From Plantago major (lineage: Eukaryota > Streptophyta > Magnoliopsida > Lamiales > Plantaginaceae), in NCBI GenBank assembly GCA_026545765.1, contig CM048844.1, forward strand, positions 65,905,035-65,969,034: DNA of 64,000 bases, written 5' to 3'. The notes under the pieces were generated by a model that was given only the letters and a program-made list of their open reading frames with translations, was not told the origin of the DNA and did not search any database. Numbering within the stretch: the stretch's first letter is position 1; every line of letters begins with the position of its first letter. Below, in pieces: positions 32,180 through 44,501 of the stretch. A program made the translations under genes and the position numbers.

Positions 32180-32744
32180 CTTTCTCTTGTAAAGGCAACC
32201 ATCGTAACTCTATTTTTGCTATTTCTTTATATACCGTGATATATTAATGGAATAGTTATTAGACATAATTCATGATTATACAATTCTATACATCCTTCAT
32301 GGTGTGATGTTTTGCTGAGTGACACAATAGCTTCATTGAACTAAGTAGGGGTACTTGTGCCGACTGCGCCTTGAGCACCATAGTATTATGCACTAATGTC
32401 GTTAGAGGTAATCGCGAAGGATATTAACTAGGAAGTTGGGAGTAGTATAGCAGAGGGCGGTCGGGGATCCTTTCCACCTTCACAACCATCGATTTCATCA
32501 CATTCAATTACGGTTTACAGCAATTTAATCAATCTGTCTGTAATCACTCTGTTCACTTTCTGCACGCAATTTATATACGATATATGCTTGTTCCTATGCT
32601 AAGTGTCCGTGGAGAACGACATCCCGAGTCAGCTTTCCACTATAAACTGTGGATTTGAAGACTTCCAACATATAAATTTAATCTTTGATTGTATTTAGGG
32701 ATTACAGGTTCTACAACGAAATCAAAATCTATGAGTACACATCA
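32168..32744 (+). repeat. E-type LTR, forward, 3' part, unit 2
   Basis: Ends GAGTACACATCA, then AAATTTGGCGCC. It is the LTR of the element whose leader and gag continue beyond the LINE at 38852. It matches the reverse LTR at 24870-25905. Confidence 0.85.
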
Positions 32745-32749
32745 AAATT

Positions 32750-32767
32750 TGGCGCCGCTGCCAGGGA
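32750..32767 (+). other. PBS of element E, unit 2
   Basis: TGGCGCCGCTGCCAGGGA, tRNA-Asp type. Confidence 0.8.
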
Positions 32768-32975
32768 CACTTGACCGCTCAAGAAAGTTTCGATCGTCCG
32801 AGATAAGTTGAAATCTTTTTTTCGCTTTTAATTTACGTAGTCTTTCAATTCGTATAGCATAAACCCAAAAAATTATATATAACCTGTGGGAATCGATTCC
32901 ACAACAAAAAAACGCAAAAATATTTTCTTTTTCGTATTATTTTATTTTTTTATTTTTGGTAATGAAAGACGGTCA

Positions 32976-35900
32976 GTCCTTAGACTATATCAAAATCCAA
33001 AAGAGATACATCTTAGGTCGGGGGCGTTTCCCAAAGGATTTTGCCGATCATACCCGAATTCGCAAGTTTCGCTAGTTTATCTGCTACAGCATTGGACACT
33101 CTACTTACCCAACTTATTTCTAAATCCCAAGGAAAATGGATAAGTCTTCTACACTCCTCCTCAGTACTCAAATCATTTTTCTCCACAACTATATCTTCTT
33201 CACCGCGCAGAATCTTCACCGCTAGGAGAGAATTGGTTTCCACTTGAACATTAGCATACCTCCGTTCCCATGCCTCCTCCAAACCAAATTTGATAGCGAT
33301 AAGCTCCGATGATAGAGCTGTCGGAGCCTGGAGAAGAACAGTGAAACCCCACTGCCACTGTCCATCTTTTTCGCAAGAAACCCTCCTACGCCATTTGATT
33401 TGAGGTCAAGACACTCCCATCCGTATTGAGCTTAACCCACCTTGGTTTAGGCTTTGCCATTTCTCAGAAGTTCGTCTTCACCCTTTTCTAGACAGATGGT
33501 GTTTTAGATCGAGACTAAGTTACTTGATTTGGAAGATCGTAGATTTTAATCCTTCACCTGATCCATTGAAGACTCTGTGATTTCTCGCCTTCCAGATTTG
33601 CCATATACCAGCCATGAAGATAGTCTTCCAAGGTACATTCGGTATTAAATCGCTTTTGAAACTCGAATTTCCAATATTTTGTTCGAGCCATTTATCTTCT
33701 GGAATGAGCATGAATTCCGTTAGTTGATGTGCAGGTAGCAATTTCATCCAAACTCGGGCTGCCAAGGGGCATTCTCTTAATGTATGGGTTACTATTTCCT
33801 CTTGGGCTGTACAGCATGGGCAATTCGCATCGGTCGTGATTTTCCTTGATTTATGCAGGTAATTTGTAGCCAATCTGTCTTGAGATGCTAGCCAAAGAAA
33901 GTGTTTTAGCTTGTTACTAAACTGTGCTTTCCATATCCAAGCCCATTTCTTGTTTGAACCTGTAAATCTTGTCCACAATGTCCTGTGGGATGAATGAAGT
34001 CAAATTCTCCAGGGCCCATTCCCCATCTGCGCTGACTAGATCATTAAGCTTAAGTTCCACATCAGTAGCTGAAATATGCACACCTTGGTCCCATATAGCT
34101 CCGCTTCCGAACCAGTTATCAAACCAGAACGATATTAAAGATCCATCTCTAATTTTCCATCGAAGAAAGGGCTTAATCAAATTAGCACATTTAATTATTC
34201 CTTTCCATGTCGAGCTGTCCCGTGGCTTGATCTTATAGTCAATAAGTTCCCCGATTTAAGGTACTTAGCTTGGATTAAGCTCTGCCAAACTGTATCTTCT
34301 TTTCATAAAACATTCCAGGCTAACATAGCTAAAAGAGATTCATTACTCCTTCTAGCTATTCTTAGTCCTAGTCCACCTTTGTCTTTAGGTAACACCACCT
34401 TTTGCCAGCCAACTAGATGTATATTTTTCTTCTCCGGGTCATTAGACCATAGAAAATCTCTATTTATTCTGTCAAGTCCGTCGCAAGCATACTCTGGCAT
34501 CCAACTTGATTGCATTGAATATAACGGAATTGCGGAGGCTACCAACTGAATTAAAGTTGATCTTCCAGCTAGAGATAGGAATTTCGATTTCCAACCATTC
34601 AGATTTTCCAGAATTCTGTCAAAAGTTTCTGCATGGACTCTTCTATCTACTCGACCATGACAGAGGTAAATTCCTAAATACTTTCCAAGGTTTACCGTCT
34701 GCCCGAAACCCAGTATATCACTTAATTCTCTCTTCAAACCTACCCTACCCGAGTTAGAAAAGAAGACCTTGCACTTATTTGGATTAATCTTTAATCCGGA
34801 GGCACCACAAAATTTATCTAGAGTTTTGCGAATGTACCTGGCTGTACTCACATTCGCCTTTCGCTACAGCACTAGATCATTTGCAAAGAACAGGTGAGAA
34901 AGAGCTGGACCATTCATGCAAGGTATAATTGGCTTCCAATTTTTCCGATCCACCTCTTCATTAATCAAGTAAGATAGCCTTTCCAAACATAGTACGAACA
35001 GATAAGGTGACAATGGATCCCCCTGTCGAAGCCCACACGAGTGCTCAAAAGCATCTAACGGCTCACCATTCCATAATATCTTGGTTGACGCATTTCGTAC
35101 ATAGAACATAATCAAGTCAATAAGGGTCTCAGGAAAATTAAAGGCTCTCAAAGTATCCTCTAGAAAATCCCACTTTACCTTATCATAGGCTTTTTCCAGA
35201 TCTAACTTCATTATCATACAACCAACTTTATTTTTCTTTGATGAGCGTAGAGAATGTAACACCTCCTGTATAACAAAGATATTATCCTGCGTGCTTCTTC
35301 CTTTAATAAACTTGACTGTGTAGGCACAATCAGCGTTGGCATTATGTTTTTCAACCTCATTGTCACACATTTAGTTACGAATTTATATATCACATTGCAT
35401 AACGAGATTGGTCTAAACTCAGAAACTAACGTTGGATTATGTAACTTTGGAATCAGGCACAGGTGAGCTGCGCATAGTTGGCGATCAAAGCAACTATCCT
35501 GGAAAGCATTTTGGATAAATACCAGAAGTGAATTTGCGAGCCAATCCTAGCCTTTCTGATAGAAGACAGCTTGTAAACCATCCGGCCCCGGAGCCTTAAA
35601 CGCATGAGTAGCCCATACAAGCTGCTTCAGTTCTTTTAAGTCTACTTCCCTGGTTAACTCCACAGCATCCTCCGGGGTCAACTTCATTTGGAGCCTCGAC
35701 ACTTCCAAGTTTGTTTGACTACCTTCTCTGTTTTCAAATAAGCTGGAAAAGTATTCTCGCACATGCTGCCTTAAGATCTCATCCGACTTCTCCCACTCAT
35801 TCTCTATTTTCAGCATCAAAATTTTATTTCTTCTTCTCCTCGCAATTGTGGATTTATGGAAGAATTTAGTGTTTCGTTCTCCCTCCACAAGACATTTTAT

Positions 35901-36947
35901 TCTAGATTTTTGAAACCAGAAAATTTCTTCCTGTTGCAAAATCTGATTGTACTCTAGAATTAAATCAGCATCTAGTTTGTCCAAATATTCATTGTATCTC
36001 TCAGATAGAGATTTTTGTATTCCGGCTATTCAGGCCAGCACCTTCTTCTTCCTTCTAAAAATGTTACCAAAGTGCTTCTTGTTACACTTTATCATTTCAT
36101 CTGGAACTTTAGAGATTGCCTGTAGAATATTCTGACTTGTTGACCAAATATTCCGAAGGATTAATTCGCAATCTGGATGAGTGAACCAGGCTGCTTCGAA
36201 CCGAAACGGCTTATTATCCACTAGATTTTCCAAACTGTAGCAGTTGGTCATAATAGGATGATGATCAGACTTAGTGCGTGGGAGGTGCAAAATAGCATTC
36301 TCGGGGAATTTATCAATCCACCTTGAGTTCGCCATTGCCCGGTCAATTCTACCCTTAATAATATGTCCATACTCCCTTTTATTTGTCGAGGTGAAACTTG
36401 GGCCATGAAATCCTAGGTCGTATAATCCATAAGCAGCCACACATCTTTGAAAGAAAATAAGTCTGCTTACAGAAGCAACCCGTCCTCCTTGTTTCTCATG
36501 TGAGTATCCGATCTCATTAAAATCCCCCGTCACTAGCCAAGGAATTTCTGGAGTCGACTTTGAGATTGATTCCAGGCTACAAAAAATCCGTACTTTGTCC
36601 TGTCTTCTCGGTTTTGCATAGATACCTGAAATCCTCCACTTCTCTTGATTTCGAAGACCTATAAGGGCATGAATTCCATGATCTTCAATATCTAAAATCT
36701 CTACATCTACATCTTCCTCATTCCATAGCATCCATACTCCTCCAGACATACCATTAATAGGAGCTATCTCATAATTAGAGTATCCCAAAAAAAGTGCAAT
36801 AGTGTAAGAAAATTGTTCGGAGACCCGTGTTTCTAACAAAAATACCACTAAAGGGTTATGTGATCTAACTAACTCTCGAACGTTTCTACGAAAACCTTTA
36901 CTACCAGCTCCTTGGCAATTCCAGGACACGATCTTCATATTAACCAT
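32976..36947 (-). pseudogene. LINE ORF2 (unit 2)
   Basis: Starts MVNMKIVSWNCQGAGSKGF. Endonuclease to about 36030, linker with DKLDADLILEYNQ (35984-35547), RT (35370-34303). The RT catalytic motif is FANDLVL instead of FADDLVL, so it is inactive. A 133-bp deletion near 33957 removes part of the region before the zinc finger. Further frameshifts lie near 34865 and 34235. CAA-to-TAA near 33011 shortens the tail relative to unit 1. More decayed than unit 1. Confidence 0.92.
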
Positions 36948-36975
36948 ATGTAGCTGGGTTGGATGAATTAGATAA

Positions 36976-38736
36976 TCAATCGCCACCTCCATCCATAACG
37001 ACATCAACTGTCGCATGGCTTCCTGTGCCAATACATTTTGACGAGCCTGTTTGAAGAAGCTCAGGTCGTAACGTTACCAATCTGTCTGTTGGTTGTCTTC
37101 CATTATCAGAATATGAGTATTCACCTCTATTTCCCATATTGTTGATGGAATTTCCATGACGTGTATTATCATTTCTCCCCGTGTTGTTCGTAATATCCTG
37201 GAGGGCCCTTGGAATTGATGGGTCTGAGTTAAAATCGCTGGATTGGGATTCTAGTGAACAATCATGTTCCCGTTGTCGTTGAATTTGAGTTCTAGTTCCT
37301 CCGGATTGATTTCCAGGTTCTCCTCCATTCTCAATTTCAGTCTGGATTAAATCTCCAGAATCGTCAGAAGGTAGTATGTGGAAAAGATTATTACAGAATG
37401 TATACATAGGGTTAGGTTCCTGTACTCCTTCCGAGTGTAATACAGTAGGCGTCCTGGCAGAGTTTCGGGCCTGCTTTCTTTGGCCTTGAATTCCAGTTTT
37501 TTGATTATTGGGCATGAGTACAATTTTCCTCCCAGGACCTTGGTGCAGACTTTCACTATTTCTGCTTGATTCCGCCTGAGTTTTCTTAGCCCCCTGATTA
37601 CTTGGGCCTGGCCCAGGATTAAAACTTGGCCGTTGAACCTCCTTCGACTTCTGACTAGTCTGGGTATTGCGTTGCCTTATCACCACCGGCTGTTTGCCGG
37701 AATTTCACTTGGTTTGTGGTGGTTTCTTCTTCCAGTGTTCCACCACCATCCAATCACCGAACTCTTTATTCTTAGCTTTTTCAATCAACCAACTAGAATC
37801 GATATCCTCATCAATCCTACTCGACTCACCAGTATTAACTAGAGTAGTAAGTTGCTCCTGACATGTTGGTTCTACTGAATCTTGCAATGGCTGAGAATAT
37901 TTGCATTCACCAGTAGAATGACCCACCCTTCCACAGATGTGACATAAAGAAGGGAGGTTCTCGTACACAACTTGGTACACTTTACCACTGGTGTAGAGCC
38001 CTAGCTCGAGGGGTTTATCTGTTTTCACTTCAACACAGAACCTTGCATAACGTCCCCTTTTTGCTGTAAATGTGTTGCCATCAATTTTTAAAGGATCACC
38101 AATACATGAAGCTAGGGTCTGAATAACTGATTCTCTAAACATTTCAATAGGGAGATTTAAAATGCGAACCCAAGTCACAACACTTTCCATCTCATTCTTA
38201 TCTGCTCGGAAGTTAGGCACCCATTTACGAACTTTAAGAAAGCTTCCTGCTCATTGCCATGGTACTCCTGTAAGGATCAACTCTCTTTTTTCTTCAACCA
38301 AACCTTTCAAGCAATAGCAGTTGTGCCCTAAATCCATTAGCTCGAAAAAATGCCCTTGAAAGGACCACATCGACTCTAGTTTGGATAATAAGGTAGGATA
38401 ATACCAGGGCTTACCAATCACCTTAATCAGAATCGAATTCTTACATGAATTCATCATAAGGTCATGTAAATCTTTCTCAAACGAGATCTGGATGAACGGA
38501 ATCTTGGGGGTGGGCTTTGAGATTTTGATTTTTTCGCGTTCTAATTCATGCTTCTTGTCATCAATTTTCACATCCAATGGTTTCGTGTGCAGGGCAGCTT
38601 GGTGTGCATAAGATGGCTTCTTAGGAAGATCTGCTTCCTCCTCATCAGTAATAGTTATCGGATCCATATCCATTGTTGTATCAGTTTCCTGAGATCTAGG
38701 ACGTTTCTGTGTTCTCGAATCAGATTGCATTATCAA
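36976..38736 (-). pseudogene. LINE ORF1 (DUF4283 and zinc knuckle)
   Basis: Starts MIMQSDSRTQKRPRSQETD with a basic, acidic-patched N-terminus. The DUF4283-like domain spans about 38470-38050; one TGA after GVPWQ (38250) interrupts it and the frame continues with FLKVRKWVPNFRADKNE. The knuckle LCHICGRVGHSTGECKY is at about 37950-37900. A TGA after KPPQTK (about 37705) is shared with unit 1. The N/Q-rich tail ends at 36976. Nucleic-acid chaperone role by family. Confidence 0.9.
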
Positions 38737-38851
38737 AGAAAGGTAAACAAACAGAAATAAAGTAAAAGAGACGCCGAAATTGCTGAAGTCGGCGGCAGGG
38801 GAGGCCTAGGTTAAAACCTAGGTAGAGAGCATTTTTGTATTAGTTTATTTT

Positions 38852-39010
38852 CTTATTAAAAAATCCAAAAACACGTAATTTAAATTTCTATTTATGACCT
38901 TTTAGTTTTGTCTGTCCGTATCTGCTAAGGTTTGTCTGTTTTAAACACCAGTAGTACCGTTTAAAGACGACATAGATAAGCTTGAAAGGCGAAGACTGTT
39001 TAACACCGCC
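38852..39010 (+). other. Leader of element E downstream of the LINE
   Basis: Continues the untranslated leader begun at 32768-32927. No feature beyond the start codon context at 39011. Confidence 0.6.
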
Positions 39011-41308
39011 ATGGAATCATCCAATAACATGAGTGGAGAAGAAAACAACAACGACAATCCATTTGGGAATGACGTAACTTCTGAACTTGAGCAACTGCTC
39101 AAGATTCAACTTGAGACTCAAGTTGAGAGAGAAGAGCTGGAATAGGAAAAGCTAAGGATAGTCGAGGAAAGATTGAGGTTAGATGAGAACCGAAGAAGGA
39201 ATAACTACGCAAGGGTGGAACTGGTGGACGAAGATGACAGACCCATGCGCGACTATGTTATGCCAAGGCTAACACCGCATACCTCGAGCATCTATCTTGA
39301 GAGGATTGCGAGAGAATATGATATGAAGGGAACTCATCTGAAATAACTACCACACTTCTACGGGAACCCAATCGAGGACCCGATGCACTTTCGGAGAGAA
39401 TTCTACGCAATAGCTAGAGGTATACCATTGAACGGGCTCACGGAGTGTCAACTCAGAAGAAGAGTTTTCCCTAGCTGCCTTAAGGACAAGGCGAAGAAAT
39501 GGCTTATCTCACTACCGCCAGGCAGCTTGACTACATGGGATGAGGTTTTCAATAAGTTTATGCTTAGATACTTCCCATTGAAGAAGACATCCGACCTGAA
39601 GAGCCAAATCCAAAACTTCAACCAATTAGACGGAGAAACAGACTACGAAGCGTGGGAAAGATACAAGGATCTACTTGACAGGTGCCCAATGCACTCTTAC
39701 GTGCTTTTCGACAAAGTCAACAACTTTTACAAGGGAATTGACTCTATCAGCCAAGCACTTATTGACTGGGCGTGTCAAGGGAACCTGCTGGGTGTACCCC
39801 CAAGAAGGATTTGGGATGTATGTGAGAACCTTAGCAAAAATTCCATGCTAAAGGGACGAGGATGGAGTGCCCGGTCTAAGGAGGTTCATGTCGTCGAGAA
39901 GGTTCCATGGAAAATGTTCCTGAAAAGGCTAGAGGATATAGAGGACGAGCTATCCAAGAGAGAGTCCAAAGGAGGAGACGAACACAAGGAACCGTCAGAG
40001 GAGGCACACTACAATCCAGATTGTGAACCATTATCAATCCAAACTCCTCCGCCAGACCGAACCTGGCAAGAAATTAGTCAACACCGGAATCGACCTTTAA
40101 CCCCCATAACACCGATAAGGGCAACCGCACCAACCGCACTGTCTCAGCAGGAAACACCCCTTTTGGAAGGAACGGTCCATTTCATCATTAAGGAGTTGAA
40201 GACGGTAAGGGAGTTTATGGAAAAGCAAAAGGAAAGGGACGACAAGGTGGGGGCATTTATTGAAAGAGCAGATGAAGTGCTCAGTAGGATCAACGAGAAG
40301 ATAGAAGAAGTAGAAGGAAGCCTGGTAAACATAACAGAAAGGCTGATGATACTTCTAGAACAACGTGATGAGGGAAAAGATAAAGATGAAGAATGCGAAG
40401 ATGAAGAGGAAGCCATAATGCGGATAGATACGGAAGAAAGGCGGACTTCCGAAAAACTTCTTGATAAGCTTTCTCACTCTCGCTTTAACTTTACCTTATC
40501 TAGTGAATTATATATAGAAGGTGACTCCATGAGATTGTGCAAGTACCTCTACGGGGAAAACAACCAATTAGAGAATTTCAGGAGAAATAAGAGGAAAGAA
40601 AACCCCTACTTCCAAACCAATATCCCCAGGAGGGAAATCAACCCCATAGCATTTCAAGTTGCAGTCAACATAGGGAGCGAAACGGTAGTAGGAACTCTGG
40701 ACTTCGAGGCCGATGTGAATATTATCCCTTTAGAGATGTACAAGAGACTCAGATTAATAAGAAAAACTGACGTATGTGGCATGTCCTACGACGTTGGCAT
40801 GATCATACGAAAGAACTATGGAATAGTTAGAAATGTGCTCATCAAACTAGGTACTATGATAGTTCCTGTGGACCTACTGATAGTCGACTACGAGAATGAC
40901 AACAATAGAAACTTGTATGTGGGAAGGCCCTTTATGATAATGACTAACACCAATATCAATATAACCGGCAAAAGAGTTTATGTGTTTGTTAATGGACTCC
41001 AGAGTGACGTAGAGTTGTCCATCGGAAGGACGCATCTCAAGAAAGGGAAGCTTGTGGCTGAAAGACCGCCAAGGAGAAAGAAGTGTCAACCACCTGAAGA
41101 ATTTCAAGATGCGCTGACAAAGATGAAGGAAATGGATAAAAACTATTTCTACTCGCATGAGATTTACTTCCAATTCCCGGATCCAAGAGACAAGGAGAAC
41201 GAACCTTATAAGATCTATCTGGATAAGTGGATGACCGGGAGGTGGAAAATGGGCAGCGAGGGGCTATTCTACGTGAACTTCAAGGATGACAAGGGTTTTA
41301 GAAACTAA
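39011..41308 (+). pseudogene. Element E gag-protease (Athila type)
   Basis: Frame starts MESSNNMSGEENNNDNPFG at 39011. TAG at about 39143 and TAA at about 39344 interrupt it (LE*EKLR and LK*LPHFYG; Gln codons expected). From 39383 it is open for 641 codons. The gag core includes KDKAKKWLISLPPGSLTTWDE and YEAWERYKDLLDRCP. A coiled coil spans about 40190-40440. The retropepsin-like domain near 40660-41000 has GTLDFEADVNIIPL where an active enzyme has D-[ST]-G-A, but keeps NLYVGRPFMI. The protease is therefore probably inactive. No pol follows. Confidence 0.88.
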
Positions 41309-41878
41309 CTCAAGAGTGAATGTAGTACCCTAAGGTGACCGATTCAACATGGTAGTGAACGATTGGAATACCGACCCGAGCTTCATGGATAACTGGCTGA
41401 CTACTTGCACTGATGGAGATCGGGGGGTCCTACCCCAGCAACTGAGTCGTCAATAACTAGGGGTTGAGCTATAAGACCTAAAACAAGCGTTTCTTAGGAG
41501 GTAACCAAAGGTCACGTTTAATTTTACGCATTTACATTCGCATTTTAAATTTGTGGATGATCGGGAGGTGGAAAATGGGCAGCGAGGGGCTATTCTACGT
41601 GAACTTCAAGGATGACAAGGGTTTTAGAAACTAACTCAAGAGTGAATGTAGTACCCTAAGGTGACCGATTCAACATGGTAGTGAACGATTGGAATACCGA
41701 CCCGAGCTTCATGGATAACTGGCTGACTACTTGCACTGATGGAGATCGGGGGGTCCTACCCCAGCAACTGAGTCGTCAATAACTAGGGGTTGAGCTATAA
41801 GACCTAAAACAAGCGTTTCTTAGGAGGTAACCAAAGGTCACGTTTAATTTTACGCATTTACATTCGCATTTTAAATTT
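41227..41878 (+). repeat. 326-bp tandem duplication
   Basis: 41227-41552 and 41553-41878 are nearly identical; I noticed one difference, GACCGGG versus GATCGGG. It copies the last 27 codons of gag-protease, the stop and about 245 bp of downstream sequence, including the hairpin-like motif. Very recent. Confidence 0.93.
41485..41506 (+). other. AAGCG...GGAGGTAACC motif, first copy
   Basis: Diverged form of the hairpin seen intact in element H (54275-54303), which brackets GGAGGCAACC with complementary arms. A second copy lies 326 bp downstream. Confidence 0.45.
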
Positions 41879-42846
41879 TTGTCTTTTTCTCGTTTTCCGT
41901 GCGAAAAAATATTTTTCGAAAAAAATTTCAAATCTTTTCAAGATTTCTTATTTATTATGTTTTCCTTTTGAAAAAACGAAAAAACCAAAAAGAATCGAAA
42001 AAACGCGAAACGCGCAAAGGTGAGGGATTTGGGCAGCAGCCTCACCGCGGTCGACTGTCGACCGCAGTGGGCTATTCCCAACCCTCTCCCCCTCCCCTTA
42101 AAACCCCCAAAATCGAATTTTTCCTCCCCCATTTCATTTCTCTTCCAAAATTCTTCACTTTCTCTATAATTCTTTCATCCCCATTGCATTATTAGCTTGC
42201 CCATTTATCATCAACATCAAGTAAGTGATCTTTACTCACTATTATCTTCATTACATCTTCAATTCAATGATTATATCTCTCAACTCATTGCTTGCACTTT
42301 CTTCTTGCTTCTTGAGTGCTTTGCAATTATGTGCTTCAATTGATGGATTTGTTGATGTTTGAGATATGTGGATACATGCTTAGTTTTAGTATTCACTATA
42401 TTAACACTTGCTTGATGGAGATTTGACGAATAGATTGAGAATTTGAGTGTTTTTGTTCTTGCCTACCAAGTGTTTGATAAAATGTCTCAATAGAACAAAT
42501 CCTCTTGTCGACCCCTTTCTCCCTCGATTACTTGCTCACATGATCTTAACATGATGAAGTATGCTTAGAAAACATGTTTGAATCATCATATGCTCATAGG
42601 ATGGAGACTACATTACAATTTGCCTTTCAACTTGATGCATGACACAATTTGAAAACATGAGTTGCATGCCTAGTTCTTGCATTACTTTGAAGTGGCTATT
42701 GATCTTATTACAAGCTAGAATCATGCATATGCATTGTGCCACACATTAGGTTTGGGAGAGGAGAAACCCCATTAGATTTGCATGTTAGTTTTAGAATTGA
42801 TTTAACTCCAAACATGCTATCTCACACACTTTTTGGCCTAGGTACT
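41879..42846 (+). other. Non-coding leader of the downstream ORF in element E
   Basis: About 970 bp. It holds a run of A-rich sequence, a GC palindrome at 42028-42076 (CTCACCGCGG...GTCGACTGTCGAC), pyrimidine-rich sequence, and a possible splice donor CAAGTAAGTG near 42220. In Athila relatives a spliced downstream ORF occurs here. No coding signal of its own. Confidence 0.45.
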
Positions 42847-43686
42847 ATGGGGAGAAACCAAGGAGGAAAGGATGTAGGTGAACCAAGCACTAAGAGAGCA
42901 AAGAAACGAAAGAAAAAGGCATCGGCGACCCATTCAAGCAAGGCTCGGAGTTGGCTATTGGTTAATAGCGACCGAGGAGTAGTTCCTGAGACAAACATAA
43001 AGATCGGGTGGGGAATGAACCATGCCCTAAATTGGATACATGACGTCTTGAATCTCTATGTTTGGGGAACTTTCACTTCCATCCTCCAGGCATATGACAT
43101 AGAGATAGTCCGGGAGTTCTATGCGGAAAACTTCCAACTGAAGATTGACAAGCTGGAGGATGCACTTTAGGATTACCCCATCACCGTACCAGGAGTATAG
43201 TTCATGTTTGGGCCAGGAACTATCAATAATTTCTTCAACATCCTGGAGGAGCACATTCATGGCGAATACAAGGAACCGACATATCACGAGTTGGAGTATG
43301 GAGATATCCTACTAAACATCACAAGGGTATTACTTGGAGAGAGATTTAGAGGGGATGCATTGGGAATATCCATCCCAAGGGCTACGCTCAATGAAAGAGC
43401 AAGGTTTTGGATGCACTTTGTAGAGACCAACTTGAAGCCGAATCGGTACCACAAAGAGCTTAAAGAAGAGGTAGCCACACTTGTCTACGCAATTCTAGAG
43501 GGTGACTACATTAATATTGGAAGAACTATCATGAAGGAAATGCAATTAGTGAAACGTAACAAAAGAAGGAACCTGCCATTTCCCAGTCTTATCACCGCTC
43601 AGAGAACCTCCTTGAAATGCACGAGAAGGCTGCCAAAGCTGAACATAGAAGAAGGGGGTAGCGGATCCGCCGCAAGGAGCTTTTAA
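42847..43686 (+). pseudogene. 'Putative plant transposon protein' domain ORF of element E
   Basis: Starts MGRNQGGKDVGEPSTKRAKKRKKKAS (nuclear-signal-like basic stretch). It reads on through two TAG codons (43168 and 43198) in one frame. The segments VREFYAENF, FGPGTINNFF and VATLVYAILEGDYINIGRTI resemble the plant domain family with ...LLYAILKGKSINVGK.... The stop at 43684 lies in a perfect inverted repeat. A proline-rich continuation (FEYPPYYPPPPG) is readable in another frame to about 43943. Function unknown; associated with retroelements. Confidence 0.7.
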
Positions 43687-43718
43687 CATGAATTCGTTCA
43701 ATGAATTCATGTTAAAAG
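43680..43718. repeat. Perfect 16-bp inverted repeat, 7-nt loop
   Basis: Arms CTTTTAACATGAATTC (43680-43695) and GAATTCATGTTAAAAG (43703-43718). It creates the stop codon of the ORF above. Probably a replication or reverse-transcription template switch. Confidence 0.85.
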
Positions 43719-44501
43719 AATGCGCGAAGGCGAGATGAAATGAATGAAATGGACCGGAGGTCGGAGTGGAACAATCATGTTACCCACCTACATGACTACG
43801 AGCAAATCTCTTTCCAGCAGGAGAACATTAGCGGGTATGGTCACTTTGAGTATCCACCTTATTACCCACCACCGCCCGGGATCCATCCATCGCAGTACTA
43901 ACAAGGATACCAAGAATTTTATCCTCCACTACCTCCTGGAAGATCTTCATCCTAAACCACCATCTGGTTGGAGAACACAGCATCGAGAGGGGAGTATCTT
44001 TTCTTTTTCTCTTTAACTTCCTAGTTTCTCTATCTACTCTTAGCTAGGTTTGGGGGAGGAATTTGACTATTACTTGCTCGGTCTGTAATAACTTTAAATA
44101 CTCGCACTTAGTAGTTTGCAGTTTAATTTATGTTTGAGAAATAATTTGATCTATTACGTCTAAGGTCTTTTGCTTTTTTGAAAAAAGGGTTGATCTGTGG
44201 AAGAGTACTAAGTTTAAATTATGACTAAGATGAGGGCTGTGGATTTGTTTTCATGCTTCGCTGCTTGCTAAATATATGCTCTGACAAAACCTGACCCATG
44301 CTACTTCAATGAGTGAGTTTACTTGCTACTCCAATTAATGTCATGTGTGCAACCATGTGAACACTGCTACCCTTGAGTCCTTATTTGTCAGCAGCATGAA
44401 TGTGATTAGTAGTACTCAACTTTCTAAATGTTTTTCTATACCTTTCACTAACCCCCACAAAAAGCATTTTGAGCCCTTATGAAACTCCACCATATATATC
44501 A
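43719..44501 (+). other. 3' region of element E up to the Copia insertion
   Basis: C-terminal remnant of the preceding ORF to about 43955, a purine tract GGTTTGGGGGAGGA at 44046-44060, then about 440 bp of non-coding sequence without the hairpin islands of A, B, H and I. The 3' LTR of E is not in the window. Confidence 0.5.

Larger units (their letters stand above)
24517..37816 (+). repeat. Large tandem duplication, unit 2
   Basis: Second and more complete copy of 12922-24512. At its right edge the LINE continues uninterrupted to its own 5' end and flank. Relative to unit 1 it lacks about 133 bp in the LINE zinc-finger region (at about 33957). Confidence 0.85.
32945..38831 (-). mobile_element. 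L1-type LINE, essentially full length
   Basis: Poly-A tail (T-rich 32945-32957), ORF2, ORF1 and a short 5' UTR. Flanked by a matching segment of about 20 bp: TTTTTCGTATTATTTTATTT at 32928-32947 and TTTTTGTATTAGTTTATTTT at 38832-38851, a likely target-site duplication with two differences. Inserted into the leader of element E between PBS and gag. Confidence 0.9.
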
